The notes under the pieces: model-generated
The model's input: the letters and a program-made list of their open reading frames with translations, nothing else
Databases searched by the model: none
What the model was told of the DNA's origin: nothing
Position numbers and translations under genes: made by a program
In this document: positions 12,365 to 21,600 of the stretch, in pieces
Layout: every line of letters begins with the position of its first letter
Numbering within the stretch: position 1 is the stretch's first letter
Assembly: GCA_030426085.1 (NCBI GenBank)
Contig: JAUHYW010000041.1
Span: 20,989-84,988, forward strand
Source: a bacterium
GTDB lineage: Bacteria > Myxococcota_A > Bradymonadia > UBA7976 > UBA1532
Direction of reading: 5' to 3'
Length of the DNA stretch: 64,000 bases

Positions 12365-13150
12365 TTGAACGCTCTCTTCGCCATCGGCGCCGGCGCCTTC
12401 GCGGCCACCACCGTGGCCTATCTGGCCTCGCTGTGGACCGCCCGCCCGGGCATCGGCGACCTCGCCACCTGGATGCTGCGGGGCACGCTGCTCTTCTGGG
12501 CCGGCCTGCTCGGCTGGTGGGCGGTGGACGCCGGGCCCGCCGGCGGCACCCGGCTGTGGCTGGGGCTGTCGGCGTTCAGCCTGGGCGCGCTGTACCTCTT
12601 CCTCGCCCGGCGCTACCCCATCGCGGCTCTGGGCAGCTTCGTGGTGGCCATGGCCACCGTGCTGGCCGCCTTCGCGCTGTTCATGGCCAACACCCAGCAC
12701 GCCCTGGTCAGCGGCGAGCTGGCCACCTGGATCCTGCGGATCCACATCGGGCTGGCGTTCATCGGCATCACCGCCTTCGCCTTCGCCACCGCCGTCTCGA
12801 TCGTCTACCTGTTGCAGGCCCGGGCGTTGAAGCAGAAGGCCCACAGCGGCCTGCGCCGCCGACTGCCCCCGCTGGACGTGCTCGACCGGCTGTCGCTGCG
12901 CAGCATCATCGCCGGGTTCCCGTTCTACACCATCGCCCTGCTGCTCGGCAGCGCCCAGGCGGTGCGTCAGGGGTCGGGCGAGATCAAGCTGGCCTACATC
13001 CTCGCGGTGCTGTCGTGGCTGATCTACGGCGCGGTGCTCCAGGCCCGGCTCACCGCCGGCTGGCGCGGGCGGCGGGCGGCCTACCTGACCATCATCGGCC
13101 TCGTCGCCGCGCTGACCGTCGTCGGCCTGTACACCTCGGGGGTCGCATGA
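12365..13150 (+). CDS. CcsA/HemX-like membrane protein upstream of hemA
   Basis: A cytochrome c assembly (CcsA/CcmC/HemX) family membrane protein of about 261 residues with eight or so membrane segments. Motifs LRIHIGLAFIGITAFAFA and the tail helix series fit the CcsA family, although the tryptophan-rich WWD loop is not evident, as in HemX. HemX-type proteins beside hemA are known in Bacillus and in Deltaproteobacteria, where they are thought to influence HemA level. The chosen start is TTG 12365, which has GAGGT (12351-12355) at 9 bases. A GTG at 12305 in frame would add 20 basic residues, and a possible -10 (TAGTAT, 12298-12303) would place the transcript start after it. Confidence 0.8.
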   Translation: MNALFAIGAGAFAATTVAYLASLWTARPGIGDLATWMLRGTLLFWAGLLGWWAVDAGPAGGTRLWLGLSAFSLGALYLFLARRYPIAALGSFVVAMATVLAAFALFMANTQHALVSGELATWILRIHIGLAFIGITAFAFATAVSIVYLLQARALKQKAHSGLRRRLPPLDVLDRLSLRSIIAGFPFYTIALLLGSAQAVRQGSGEIKLAYILAVLSWLIYGAVLQARLTAGWRGRRAAYLTIIGLVAALTVVGLYTSGVA

Positions 13151-13181
13151 TGCGGGCCGCTCCCGCCCCGGGGGACGGCTG

Positions 13182-14462
13182 ATGCAACTGCTCGTCCTCG
13201 GCCTCAGCCACAAGACCGCGCCGGTTCAGATCCGGGAGCACTTCGCGATCCCCGAAGAGGCCCTGCCCCGCACCGCCGAGGCCGCTCGGGCGGCGGGGGC
13301 CGCCGAGTCGTTCGTCGTCTCGACCTGCAACCGGGTCGAGCTGTACGCCGCCTTCGACGACAAGAGCGACCCCACCGAGGCGCTGACCGACATGCTCGCC
13401 CGGGTGGGCAACGCCCGCCCCCGGGTGTTGCAGCGCCACCTCTACACCCACCAGAACGAGGCCGCGATCGCCCACCTGTTCCGGGTCGCCGCCAGCCTCG
13501 ACAGCATGGTGGTCGGCGAGCCCCAGATCCTGGGCCAGCTCAAGGCGGCGTTCGAAGCCTGCCGCGGCGCGGGGTTGACCGGGCCGGCGCTCAACCGGGC
13601 GGTCGAGCGGGCGTTCGCCGTCGCCAAGCGGGTGCGCACCGAGACCGGCATCGCCCGCCACGTCGTCTCGATCAGCAGCGTCGCCGTCGACCTCGCCCGG
13701 CAGATCTTCGCCAACCTCGACAACAACGTCGCGGTGCTCATCGGGGCCGGCGAGATGGGCGAGCTGGCCGCCCGCCACCTGTGCCAGGCCGGGGTGCGCG
13801 AGCTGCTCGTGGCCAACCGCACGCTGGAGCGGGCGCAGCGGCTGGCCCACGACCTCGGCGGCCACCCCCGCGAGCTGGACGAGCTGCCCCGGCTGCTCGT
13901 CGAGGCCGACATCGTCATCACCTCGACCGGCGCCCGGGGCTACCTGATCGACCGCAAGATGATGAAGAAGGCCCTGCGGGCGCGGAAGTACCGCCCCATC
14001 TTCTTCATCGACATCGCGGTGCCGCGCAACGTCGACCCCGCGCTCAACGGGCTGGAGAACGTCTACGTCTACGACGTCGACGACCTCACCGGCATCGCCG
14101 ACGAGAACCTCGCCGCCCGCCGGCGAGAGGCCGAGGTCGCCGAGAGCCTCGTCGCCGAGGAGGCCCGCCGCTTCCTGCGCGAGCTGGCCGGGCTGCGGGT
14201 CAAGCCGACGATCAAGGCGCTGCGGGCCAAGGCGGCGACCCTCAAGAACGCCGAGCTCGAGCGGGCGTGGCGCAAGCTGGGCGAGCTGACCCCCAAGCAG
14301 CGCAAGTCGGTCGAGATCCTGGCCGACGGCATCGTCAACAAGCTGCTGCACGACGTGATGATGGGGCTCAAGCGGGCCGCCGACGGGGACGATGTCGAGC
14401 GGGTCGTCGACCTGGTGCAGTCGCTCTACGACCTGCGACCCCACGACGAGGAGGACGGATGA
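13182..14462 (+). CDS. hemA: Glutamyl-tRNA reductase
   Basis: HemA reduces glutamyl-tRNA(Glu) to glutamate-1-semialdehyde, the committed step of the C5 tetrapyrrole pathway. The 426-residue product has normal length. The nucleophile Cys49 lies in STCNRVE, the substrate domain has LFRVAASLDSMVVGEPQILGQ, the NADPH domain has VLIGAGEMGELAARHL, and a C-terminal helical dimerisation domain follows. It starts 31 bases after the CcsA/HemX-like gene, and its stop overlaps hemC (ATGA). I see no heme-regulatory element. Confidence 0.98.
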   Translation: MQLLVLGLSHKTAPVQIREHFAIPEEALPRTAEAARAAGAAESFVVSTCNRVELYAAFDDKSDPTEALTDMLARVGNARPRVLQRHLYTHQNEAAIAHLFRVAASLDSMVVGEPQILGQLKAAFEACRGAGLTGPALNRAVERAFAVAKRVRTETGIARHVVSISSVAVDLARQIFANLDNNVAVLIGAGEMGELAARHLCQAGVRELLVANRTLERAQRLAHDLGGHPRELDELPRLLVEADIVITSTGARGYLIDRKMMKKALRARKYRPIFFIDIAVPRNVDPALNGLENVYVYDVDDLTGIADENLAARRREAEVAESLVAEEARRFLRELAGLRVKPTIKALRAKAATLKNAELERAWRKLGELTPKQRKSVEILADGIVNKLLHDVMMGLKRAADGDDVERVVDLVQSLYDLRPHDEEDG

Positions 14463-15388
14463 AGATCCGGATCGGGACCCGGGGATCGGCGCTGGCGCTG
14501 TGGCAGGCCGACTACGTGGCCGACCGGCTGCGGGCGGCCCACGGCGAGGCGCTCGAGACCGAGCGCATCATCTACAAGACCACCGGGGATCACATCCTCG
14601 ACCGGCCGCTGGCCGAGATCGGGGGCAAGGGGCTGTTCACCAAGGAGCTCGAGGTCGGGCTGGCCGAGGGCGCCATCGACATCGCGGTGCACAGCCTCAA
14701 GGACATGCCCACCGCGCTGCCGCCGGGGCTGGTGCTGGGCGCCATCCCGGTGCGGGGCGACGTGCGCGACTGCCTGCTCAGCCGCCCGGGGGATGCGCTC
14801 GACGCCCCGAAGCGGGTGGGCACCGCCAGCCTGCGCCGGCAGTGTCTGGCGTCCGGCCGGTGGCCCGAGGCCCACATCGAGCCCATCCGGGGCAACGTGC
14901 AGACCCGCATGGGCCGGCTGCACGAAGCGGGCGAACGGCGCATGGACGTGGTCATCCTGGCCATGGCCGGCGTGCTGCGCATGAAGTTCCCCGAGGAGCG
15001 GGACGACGTGGCCTTCCAGCCGCTCAACCCCGAGCGCTGGATCCCGGCCGTGGGGCAGGGGGCGCTGGCCATCGAGTGCAAGGCCGACGACACCGCGGTG
15101 ATCGACGCGCTGGCCGCCATCCACCACCCGGGCACCGCCGCCTGCGTGACCGCCGAGCGGGCGTTCCTGCGCGCGGTCGAGGGCGACTGCCGGGTGCCGG
15201 TGGGCGGGTATGCGACCTTCGACCGGGGCACGCTGCGGCTGCGGGCGTTCGTCGGGGCCCCCGACGGCTCGAAGACCGTGGTGCACACCGCCATCGGGGC
15301 CGACCCCGAGGCGCTCGGCGCCGAGGTGGCGACCGCGCTGCTCGACGCCGGCGGGCGGGAGATCCTCGCCCGGCTGAGGCCCCATTGA
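14459..15388 (+). CDS. hemC: Porphobilinogen deaminase (hydroxymethylbilane synthase)
   Basis: HemC joins four porphobilinogens into hydroxymethylbilane. The 309-residue product is of usual size. It begins with IRIGTRGSALALWQA, has the catalytic Asp in HSLKDMPT, the arginine-rich substrate site (RVGTASLRRQ, PIRGNVQTRMGRL) and Cys244 in EGDCRVPVGGYA, which anchors the dipyrromethane cofactor. ATG 14459 overlaps the hemA stop by four bases and the stop overlaps the next start (TTGA). Confidence 0.98.
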   Translation: MKIRIGTRGSALALWQADYVADRLRAAHGEALETERIIYKTTGDHILDRPLAEIGGKGLFTKELEVGLAEGAIDIAVHSLKDMPTALPPGLVLGAIPVRGDVRDCLLSRPGDALDAPKRVGTASLRRQCLASGRWPEAHIEPIRGNVQTRMGRLHEAGERRMDVVILAMAGVLRMKFPEERDDVAFQPLNPERWIPAVGQGALAIECKADDTAVIDALAAIHHPGTAACVTAERAFLRAVEGDCRVPVGGYATFDRGTLRLRAFVGAPDGSKTVVHTAIGADPEALGAEVATALLDAGGREILARLRPH

Positions 15389-16941
15389 CCCCCGAGGGCC
15401 CGGAGCGCTCCGCGGGCTGCGCGCCCGGCTTCGTCTACCTCGTCGGGGCCGGCCCCTGGGATCCGGGCCTGCTCACCCTGCGCGGTCGGGCCCTGCTCGC
15501 CCGGTGTGACACCGTCGTCTACGACTACCTCGTCAACCCCGAGCTGCTGGCCCACGCCCCCGATGGCGCCGAGCGCATCCCGGTGGGCCGCAAGCCCGAA
15601 CGGCTCGATCAGGACCGGATCAACGACCTGCTGGTCGCCCGGGCCCGGGCCGGCGAGGTCGTCGTGCGGCTCAAAGGCGGCGACCCGTTCGTCTTCGGGC
15701 GGGGCGGGGAGGAGGCCGAGGCGCTCGTCGCCGCCGGGGTGCAGTTCGAGGTGGTGCCCGGGGTCACCGCGGCCATCGCCGGGGCCGCCTTCGCCGGCAT
15801 CCCGGTCACCCACCGGGGCTACGGCTCGACCCTGGCGCTCGTCACCGGCCACCGGGCGGTCTTCGCCGCCGACGACGTCGACTGGTCGGCCCTGGCCCGG
15901 ATGAGCACCGTGGCGCTGTACATGAGCGTGCGCCGGCTGCCGGCCATCCGCGACGCCCTGATCGACGCCGGGCGGGCCCCCGAGACGCCGGTGGCGCTCA
16001 TCCGCTGGGCCAGCCGCCCCGACCAGCAGACGGTGGTCACCACCCTCGAAGGCTGCGCCGAGGCCGCCCGGGGCGCGGGGCTCGAGCCGCCGATGACCAT
16101 CCTCGTCGGCGAGGTGGTCGAGCTGCGCCGGCGCATCGGGTGGTACGAGCAGCGGCCGCTGTGGGGCCGGCGGGTGGCGGTGACCCGCAGCCAGGGCCAG
16201 CAGGGCCCGCTCGCCCACCGGCTGCACGAGCTGGGGGCCGAGGTGGTGCCGCTGCCGACCATCGCGTTCGAAGCCGGCCCCGAGGCGCCCGTCGCCGCGG
16301 CCATCGCCCGGCTCGGCGCGTACGACCGGGTCATCTTCACCAGCGCCAACGGGGTCGACTACTTCCTCGACGCGCTCTACGCCGCCGGCCGCGACCCGCG
16401 GGCCTTCGGGGCGGCCCGGCTGGCGTGCATCGGCCCGGCCACCGCCCGCCGGCTGCGGGCCCGGGGGCTGGTGGCCGACACCGTGCCCGGGACCTTCGTC
16501 GCCGAGGGGCTGCTCGACGCGCTGCTCGACGAGGGCATCACCGGGCAGCGCATCCTGATCCCCCGGGCCGAGGTGGCCCGCGAGATCCTGCCCGAGACGC
16601 TGCGGGCCCACGGGGCCGAGGTCGAGGTGCTGCCGGTCTATCGCACGGTGCAGCCGCCCATCGACCCCGCCGCGCTCGCCCGGGTCGTCGACGGCGACGT
16701 CGACCTGGTGACCTTCACCTCGTCGTCCACCGTGCACCACTTCCGGGCGCTGTTCGACGACGCCACGTTCGCCGCGGTGAAGGGCCACATCGGCGCCGCC
16801 TGCATCGGCCCGATCACCGCCGACACCGCCCGGGCGCACGGCCTGCGGATCGCGGTGGTCGCCGAGCGCTACACCATCCCCGGCCTCGTCGACGCGCTGG
16901 TGGCGCTCGGCCGGACCGAGCGGGAGGCGGCCGATGGCTGA
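15385..16941 (+). CDS. cobA-hemD: Fused uroporphyrinogen-III C-methyltransferase / uroporphyrinogen-III synthase
   Basis: A 518-residue fusion of two consecutive tetrapyrrole enzymes. Residues 1-250 are a SUMT (CobA) domain with VYLVGAGPWDPGLLTLRG, VRLKGGDPFVFGRGGEE and VTHRGYGSTLALVTGH; it makes precorrin-2, leading to siroheme or cobalamin. Residues 260-515 are HemD (GRRVAVTRSQGQ, VIFTSANGVDYF, FTSSSTVHHF, ACIGPITADTAR), which closes hydroxymethylbilane to uroporphyrinogen III. The start is a TTG at 15385 overlapping the hemC stop; no better start fits the SUMT N-terminus. The fusion is known from Gram-positive bacteria and Deltaproteobacteria. It overlaps the next gene by eight bases. Confidence 0.95.
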   Translation: MTPEGPERSAGCAPGFVYLVGAGPWDPGLLTLRGRALLARCDTVVYDYLVNPELLAHAPDGAERIPVGRKPERLDQDRINDLLVARARAGEVVVRLKGGDPFVFGRGGEEAEALVAAGVQFEVVPGVTAAIAGAAFAGIPVTHRGYGSTLALVTGHRAVFAADDVDWSALARMSTVALYMSVRRLPAIRDALIDAGRAPETPVALIRWASRPDQQTVVTTLEGCAEAARGAGLEPPMTILVGEVVELRRRIGWYEQRPLWGRRVAVTRSQGQQGPLAHRLHELGAEVVPLPTIAFEAGPEAPVAAAIARLGAYDRVIFTSANGVDYFLDALYAAGRDPRAFGAARLACIGPATARRLRARGLVADTVPGTFVAEGLLDALLDEGITGQRILIPRAEVAREILPETLRAHGAEVEVLPVYRTVQPPIDPAALARVVDGDVDLVTFTSSSTVHHFRALFDDATFAAVKGHIGAACIGPITADTARAHGLRIAVVAERYTIPGLVDALVALGRTEREAADG

Positions 16942-17875
16942 CCGACGGATCGTGCCCCTGCTCGCGCTCCTGCCCGCCCTCGCGCTGCCGGGCCTCGCCC
17001 TCGGGGCGCCGGACGACGGGGACGCGCCGTCCAAGCCGGCCAGCGCGCTGTTCGCGCCGCCGATGACCCTGTGCACCGGCACTCCGGGCAACCGCTACCA
17101 CAAGGTGGGGCAGCACATCGCCGAGGCGGTCGAGGGTCACATCCGGGTCGAGGTGGTGACCACCCGCGGGTCGTGGGAGAACCTCGAGCGGCTCGAGAAG
17201 GGGAGCTGCGACGCGGCCATCGCCCAGGAGGACACCTACGTCGTGCGCCAGTTCGAGGCGGCCCGCGACGCGCAGGAGGCCGGCCAGCCCCCGCCGACGC
17301 CGGCCATTCTGCGCACCACTGCGCTGTACCCCGAGCACGTGCACCTGCTGTGCAACGCCGCCGTCGAGGCCAGCGGGCTCGGCGACCTGCCGCCCGACAC
17401 GCGGATGTATCTGCACCGCTACGGGTCGGGCTCGTTCCTCTCGTGGCGGCTCTTCGGCACCCTCGAGCCGCGCTACGCGAAGCTGCCCACCACCGAGGTC
17501 GACCTGACCGTGGCCATCCCCCGGCTCGCCCGGGAGAAGGCGCCGGCCTGCCTGTTCCACGTCAGCGGGCTCGGCGGGCGCACGCTGAAGACGGCCAACG
17601 ACATCTACGGCGCCGAGCTGCGCCTGCTGCCGGTCGTCGACCGCAAGCTGCACCGCCCCGCCGGCCCCCAGCGGCGCCAGATCTACACCCCCTCGACGAT
17701 GACCGCCCGCACCTGGCCCGGCCTGCTCGACGGCGACCTCGACACCCAGACCGTCGACGCCGTGCTGTTCGTCGCCGCGACCTGGCGCGCGCGCCACCCG
17801 ACCGCGGCCGATGCGCTCGACCGGGCCCTCATCGCCGTCGTCGCCCGACTGGCCGAGCCGCCGGCCCGGCGCTGA
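16934..17875 (+). CDS. TAXI-family periplasmic solute-binding protein
   Basis: A 313-residue exported protein with a signal peptide (residues 1-24, ending LALGA). Its opening CTGTPGNRYHKVGQHIAE matches the TAXI-type TRAP binding-protein hallmark (G-T-x-x-G-x-Y), and IRVEVVTTRGSWENLERLEKG fits the same fold. Such proteins bind small anions for TRAP transporters, but no TRAP permease gene is nearby. It has its own SD, GGGAGG (16922-16927), inside hemD and overlaps it by eight bases, so it is probably the last gene of the heme operon. Binding of a tetrapyrrole-related ligand is a guess from context only. Confidence 0.7.
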   Translation: MADRRIVPLLALLPALALPGLALGAPDDGDAPSKPASALFAPPMTLCTGTPGNRYHKVGQHIAEAVEGHIRVEVVTTRGSWENLERLEKGSCDAAIAQEDTYVVRQFEAARDAQEAGQPPPTPAILRTTALYPEHVHLLCNAAVEASGLGDLPPDTRMYLHRYGSGSFLSWRLFGTLEPRYAKLPTTEVDLTVAIPRLAREKAPACLFHVSGLGGRTLKTANDIYGAELRLLPVVDRKLHRPAGPQRRQIYTPSTMTARTWPGLLDGDLDTQTVDAVLFVAATWRARHPTAADALDRALIAVVARLAEPPARR

Positions 17876-17883
17876 GCCTCGGG

Positions 17884-18285
17884 CTACCCCCCGCGCTGGA
17901 CCGCCTCGATCTCGGCCCGCATCGCCGGCGCGACGGCGGACAGGTCGAAGGCGTGGCGCAGCCGCTTCAGCGCCACCCGATCGGCCTCGTCGAAGGCGAC
18001 CCCCTCCTGCTCGAGCAGCGCCCGCTGAAGGCGGCCGCGGGCGGTGTCGCCCTTGAAGCTGATGCGCCCCCGGCTGTTGATGACCCGGTGCCAGGGCACC
18101 CCCGGATCATCGAGGGCGGCCAGCGCGAAGCCCACATGCCGGGCGACGCGGGGAGAGCCGAGGACCGTGGCCACGTCGCCGTAGGTCGTGACCGCGCCGG
18201 GGGGCACGGTGCGCACGACGGCGTAGACCCGGCGGTTGAATCCGGGCCCGACGATCCGCGGCTCGGCGAGGGGGGCAGGCGTCAT
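17884..18285 (-). CDS. atl: Alkyltransferase-like protein (ATL), MGMT fold
   Basis: A 133-residue protein with the O6-alkylguanine-DNA alkyltransferase C-terminal domain. The active-site stretch reads P64-W65-H66-R67-V where repair enzymes have PCHRV, so the alkyl-accepting cysteine is replaced by tryptophan. This is the hallmark of ATL proteins, which bind O6-alkylguanine and hand it to nucleotide excision repair. The helix-turn-helix stretch (VTTYGDVATVLGSPRVARHVG) and the GRISFKGD loop are present. It ends 8 bases from the convergent TAXI gene. Confidence 0.88.
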   Translation of the reverse strand: MTPAPLAEPRIVGPGFNRRVYAVVRTVPPGAVTTYGDVATVLGSPRVARHVGFALAALDDPGVPWHRVINSRGRISFKGDTARGRLQRALLEQEGVAFDEADRVALKRLRHAFDLSAVAPAMRAEIEAVQRGG

Positions 18286-18692
18286 GAGCGGCCTCGTTGG
18301 GGGTGGGTTGAGGTTGCATTCCTGTGACGAAGCGGCCGGGCGGGGCCCGGGTCGTCATGGATGTGGCGCAGGTCGCGCGGGTCGCCGCCCGCCCCCGGCG
18401 CCGGGGGCAGATCAGGGGCAATACGTCTCGTAACTTCCCACGGCAATAGGCGTTATGCTAGATCGGACGAGAAGCAAGGGGTTGTTGTACCCCAACGCCG
18501 GATCCGCCGAACCGGGGGGAGTGGGAGACTCACAAGAGTCGAATTAACGGTTCGCGATCGATCTGGTGATTCGTTACAGTATAGGCGTGTAATTTCAGTT
18601 CGGGAGACGTGCGCGCGCCGCTCGCGCCGCCCCGAACCGCGAGAACAGACGCTTCGGCCGCGCCGCGAGGTCGGCCGAACGGGGGGTTGACC
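18286..18692. other. 407-base divergent spacer before the PKD giant
   Basis: No convincing gene is seen here. A perfect palindrome, GCCCCCGGC/GCCGGGGGC, spans 18391-18408. A candidate promoter follows: TTCCCA (18435-18440), 18 bases, TAGATC (18459-18464) preceded by TGC. Bases 18440-18600 are less GC-rich than the surroundings and include ATTAACG and TTACAGTATAGG, so a second start site is possible. The leader of the PKD gene would be over 200 bases. Confidence 0.4.
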
Positions 18693-21600
18693 ATGAATCG
18701 CAGATGGGGAGCACTGCTCATCGTAGGCGCGCTCGCCGCGATGATCCCGCCGGGGACCGCGTGGTCCCAGGCGATCGAGGAGGATCAGGTCCTCCTGGTG
18801 CCGTTCTCGCAGCGCAATACGACGCTGCCGCACCCGGCCCACGAGCAGGCGCACATCACCCTCAAGGGCATCGTGCGCAACGCGACATGTCCCCAGGGGT
18901 ACACCGTGGCCTGGGACACCGACCGGGACGGCGACTACGACGACGAGATCTCGAGCGTCGCGCCCCGGGACGGCACGACCGTGAGCGCCCGCGACATCGG
19001 CCGGATGTGGAAGGTCCCCAACGTCGACCGCGACACCCGCATGAACATCAACGTGCGGGTGCGCAACCGGTGCACCAACCAGGACAAGTTCGCGACCTAT
19101 CGGCTCTTCGTCTACGACTTCACCCCGTCCACCCCCGAGAACTGGACGGCGGAGCAGATCGAGATCATGTCGCTGATAGCCGTGCAGGAGGCCCTGTGGT
19201 ACCTGCACCGCACGATCGGCGGCTTCTCGGCCAGCGACCACACGCTCTATGGCGTCGACCAGTACGAGCCGACCACCCCCATCACCCTGTGGCTGTTCAC
19301 CATCAACGGCTACCTGCCGGCCTACCCCCCCCAGCACGTCAACGCGAACAACTTCGGCAACGACCTGCCGGCCGGCTGGATCGCCGACAACCGCCGCCGG
19401 TGGAACGCCGGCCCCTACGGCGAGACGGCGATGCGGCTGGCCAACCGGATCGCGAACTCCTCCAGCACCGTGGGGCTGTACGCCGGTGAAGAGGGCAACA
19501 CCTGCGGCTACGACAACCAGGGGCGCGAGATCACCTGCAACCGCATCCCGGGCACCGGGGGCAACGACGTCGGCGCGTCTTCGGTCGGCGGGGCCAACAC
19601 CTACCGCATGGGCACCAACCTCGGCGGCATCGCCACCGTGCTGCCGGCTCTCGCCGGCACCCCGCTCACCCGGGGCTCGAACGACACCCGGGGCCAGAAG
19701 TGGGAGTGGTTCATCCAGCAGATGGCCGACCTCATGGGCTCGATGCAGATCGACGGGGGCTGCTCCCTCGGCGGCTGGATCTACAACCACCGCAACGGCT
19801 CGGCGAGCTGCGGCACGTCGGACGGCTCGACCTCGCAGTGGGCCTACATCGGCCTGGAGAGCGCCGAGATCGCCGGCGGGCCCTACGGGGTCTTCGTCAA
19901 CAACCGCCACAAGTACCGCATCGCGGCCAACCTGCTGACCAATATCCGCTCCGATGGCGGCTCGGGCTACCGCAACAACAGCGGCCGGGGTGACGTCAAG
20001 CTGACCGGCGGCCTGCTCGTCGGCTCCCGCTGGCTGGGGGTGCACCTCTTCGACGAGAACGACGGCACCACCGCCTTCCCCCAGTACGTCAACCGCATCG
20101 ACAACTCGGGCGAGATCGTCGACCACTACCAGAACCAGATCGCGACCCGGGGCCGCCTCAAGCACGCCTACAACCGGTACCTGACCTACCTGAACAACTC
20201 GTGGAACGAGCGGCTCAGCGTCGGCGGGCACTGGCAGGACAGCATCTGGCGCGAGGGCGACTACCTCTGCGGTGACCGGAACTCGGTCTACAACACCACC
20301 ACCGGGTTCTTCGGCGGCAGCCGCACCGACGCCAACCCCGGCCTGCGCTGCGGCAGCTCGTACGCCATGTACTCGCTGCAGAAGGGCTTCCGCACCGGGC
20401 AGCCCGAGCTGGAGCAGATCGGGGCCCACGACTGGGTGCGCGAGTTCAGCATCTACTACCTGCGCTCCCAGGATCGGCACGCCTCCGACAACGACCCCTA
20501 CGGGGCGGCCTACGGCGTCACCGGGCGCATCCTCGACGAGTACTGCGACAGCCACTCGGTGACGTGCAGCTACGGGTCGGGCCGCCTCGCGGCGCCGATG
20601 GGCGGGCTGGTGCTGACCCCGACCATCTTCAACCCGAAGCCGGTGGCCATCGCCACCGTCAGCCCCCCGGTGGTGACCGAGGGCTGCGCGGGCGGGAACA
20701 GCGGGCAGGTCGTCTTCGACCACCACGACTCGTTCCACCCCAACCAGGAGAGCCGGATCATCGCCTACCAGTGGGACGTCGACGCCAACGACGGCCTGTG
20801 GTGGAACACCAACGTCGCCGCCGACGGCCAGATCGGGTCCGACGCCGACGGCCGGCCGCTCTCCGACACCTTCGAGTACACCTACGACCGCAACGGGGTG
20901 TACACCGCGACCCTGCGGGTGGTGGACAACGTCGGCCAGTCCAAGACCACCACGGTCACCGTGCGGGTCAACGAGGCCCAGAACGTGCCGCCCTCGGCGG
21001 CCCACGGCGGGCCCTACGTCATCGAGGTCGGGCAGGCGCTCGAGCTCGAGGGCAGCGGGGCCGACGTCAACACCGGCTGCGGTGACCGGCTGCGCATCAA
21101 CTGGGATCTGGACAACGACGGGGCGTTCGACGACGCGGGCGCCGGCAACGCGACCGTCGCCTGGGCGGCGCTCGACGATCTGCCAGTGGGCCAGCCCAAC
21201 CGCGTCCGCATCCGGGTGGTCGACGACGCCGGGGCCTCGGCCACCGCCGAGACGACCCTGACGATCTACCCCCGCGAGCCGGTGGCCAGCGGCCGGGCCA
21301 ACCCCAACCCGGCGGCCTGCCGGGTCGAGGTGACCTTCGACGGCAACGCCAGCTACCACCCCAACCCCCAGCGCACCATCGCCCAGTACAACTGGAACGT
21401 GGACGGCCGGGCCGGCAACGAGGGCGCGGGGGCCATCTTCCGCTACGCCTACGCCGCCTACGGCACCTACCCGGTGACGCTCCAGGTGACCGACGACCTC
21501 GGTCGCCGGGACGAGGTCACGTTCGAGGTCGTCGTCGACCAGGGCAACAACCCGCCCATCGCCCGGGTGTCCGACGTCGACGCCAACAACGAGGGCGTCA

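Noticed and set aside
18391..18408. Perfect GC palindrome as a terminator
   Set aside because: No gene ends toward it; both flanking genes start nearby. Kept only as a spacer feature.
18361..18690. A 109-codon plus frame in the spacer before the PKD gene
   Set aside because: No SD, no recognisable product, and it runs through the likely promoter and palindrome.
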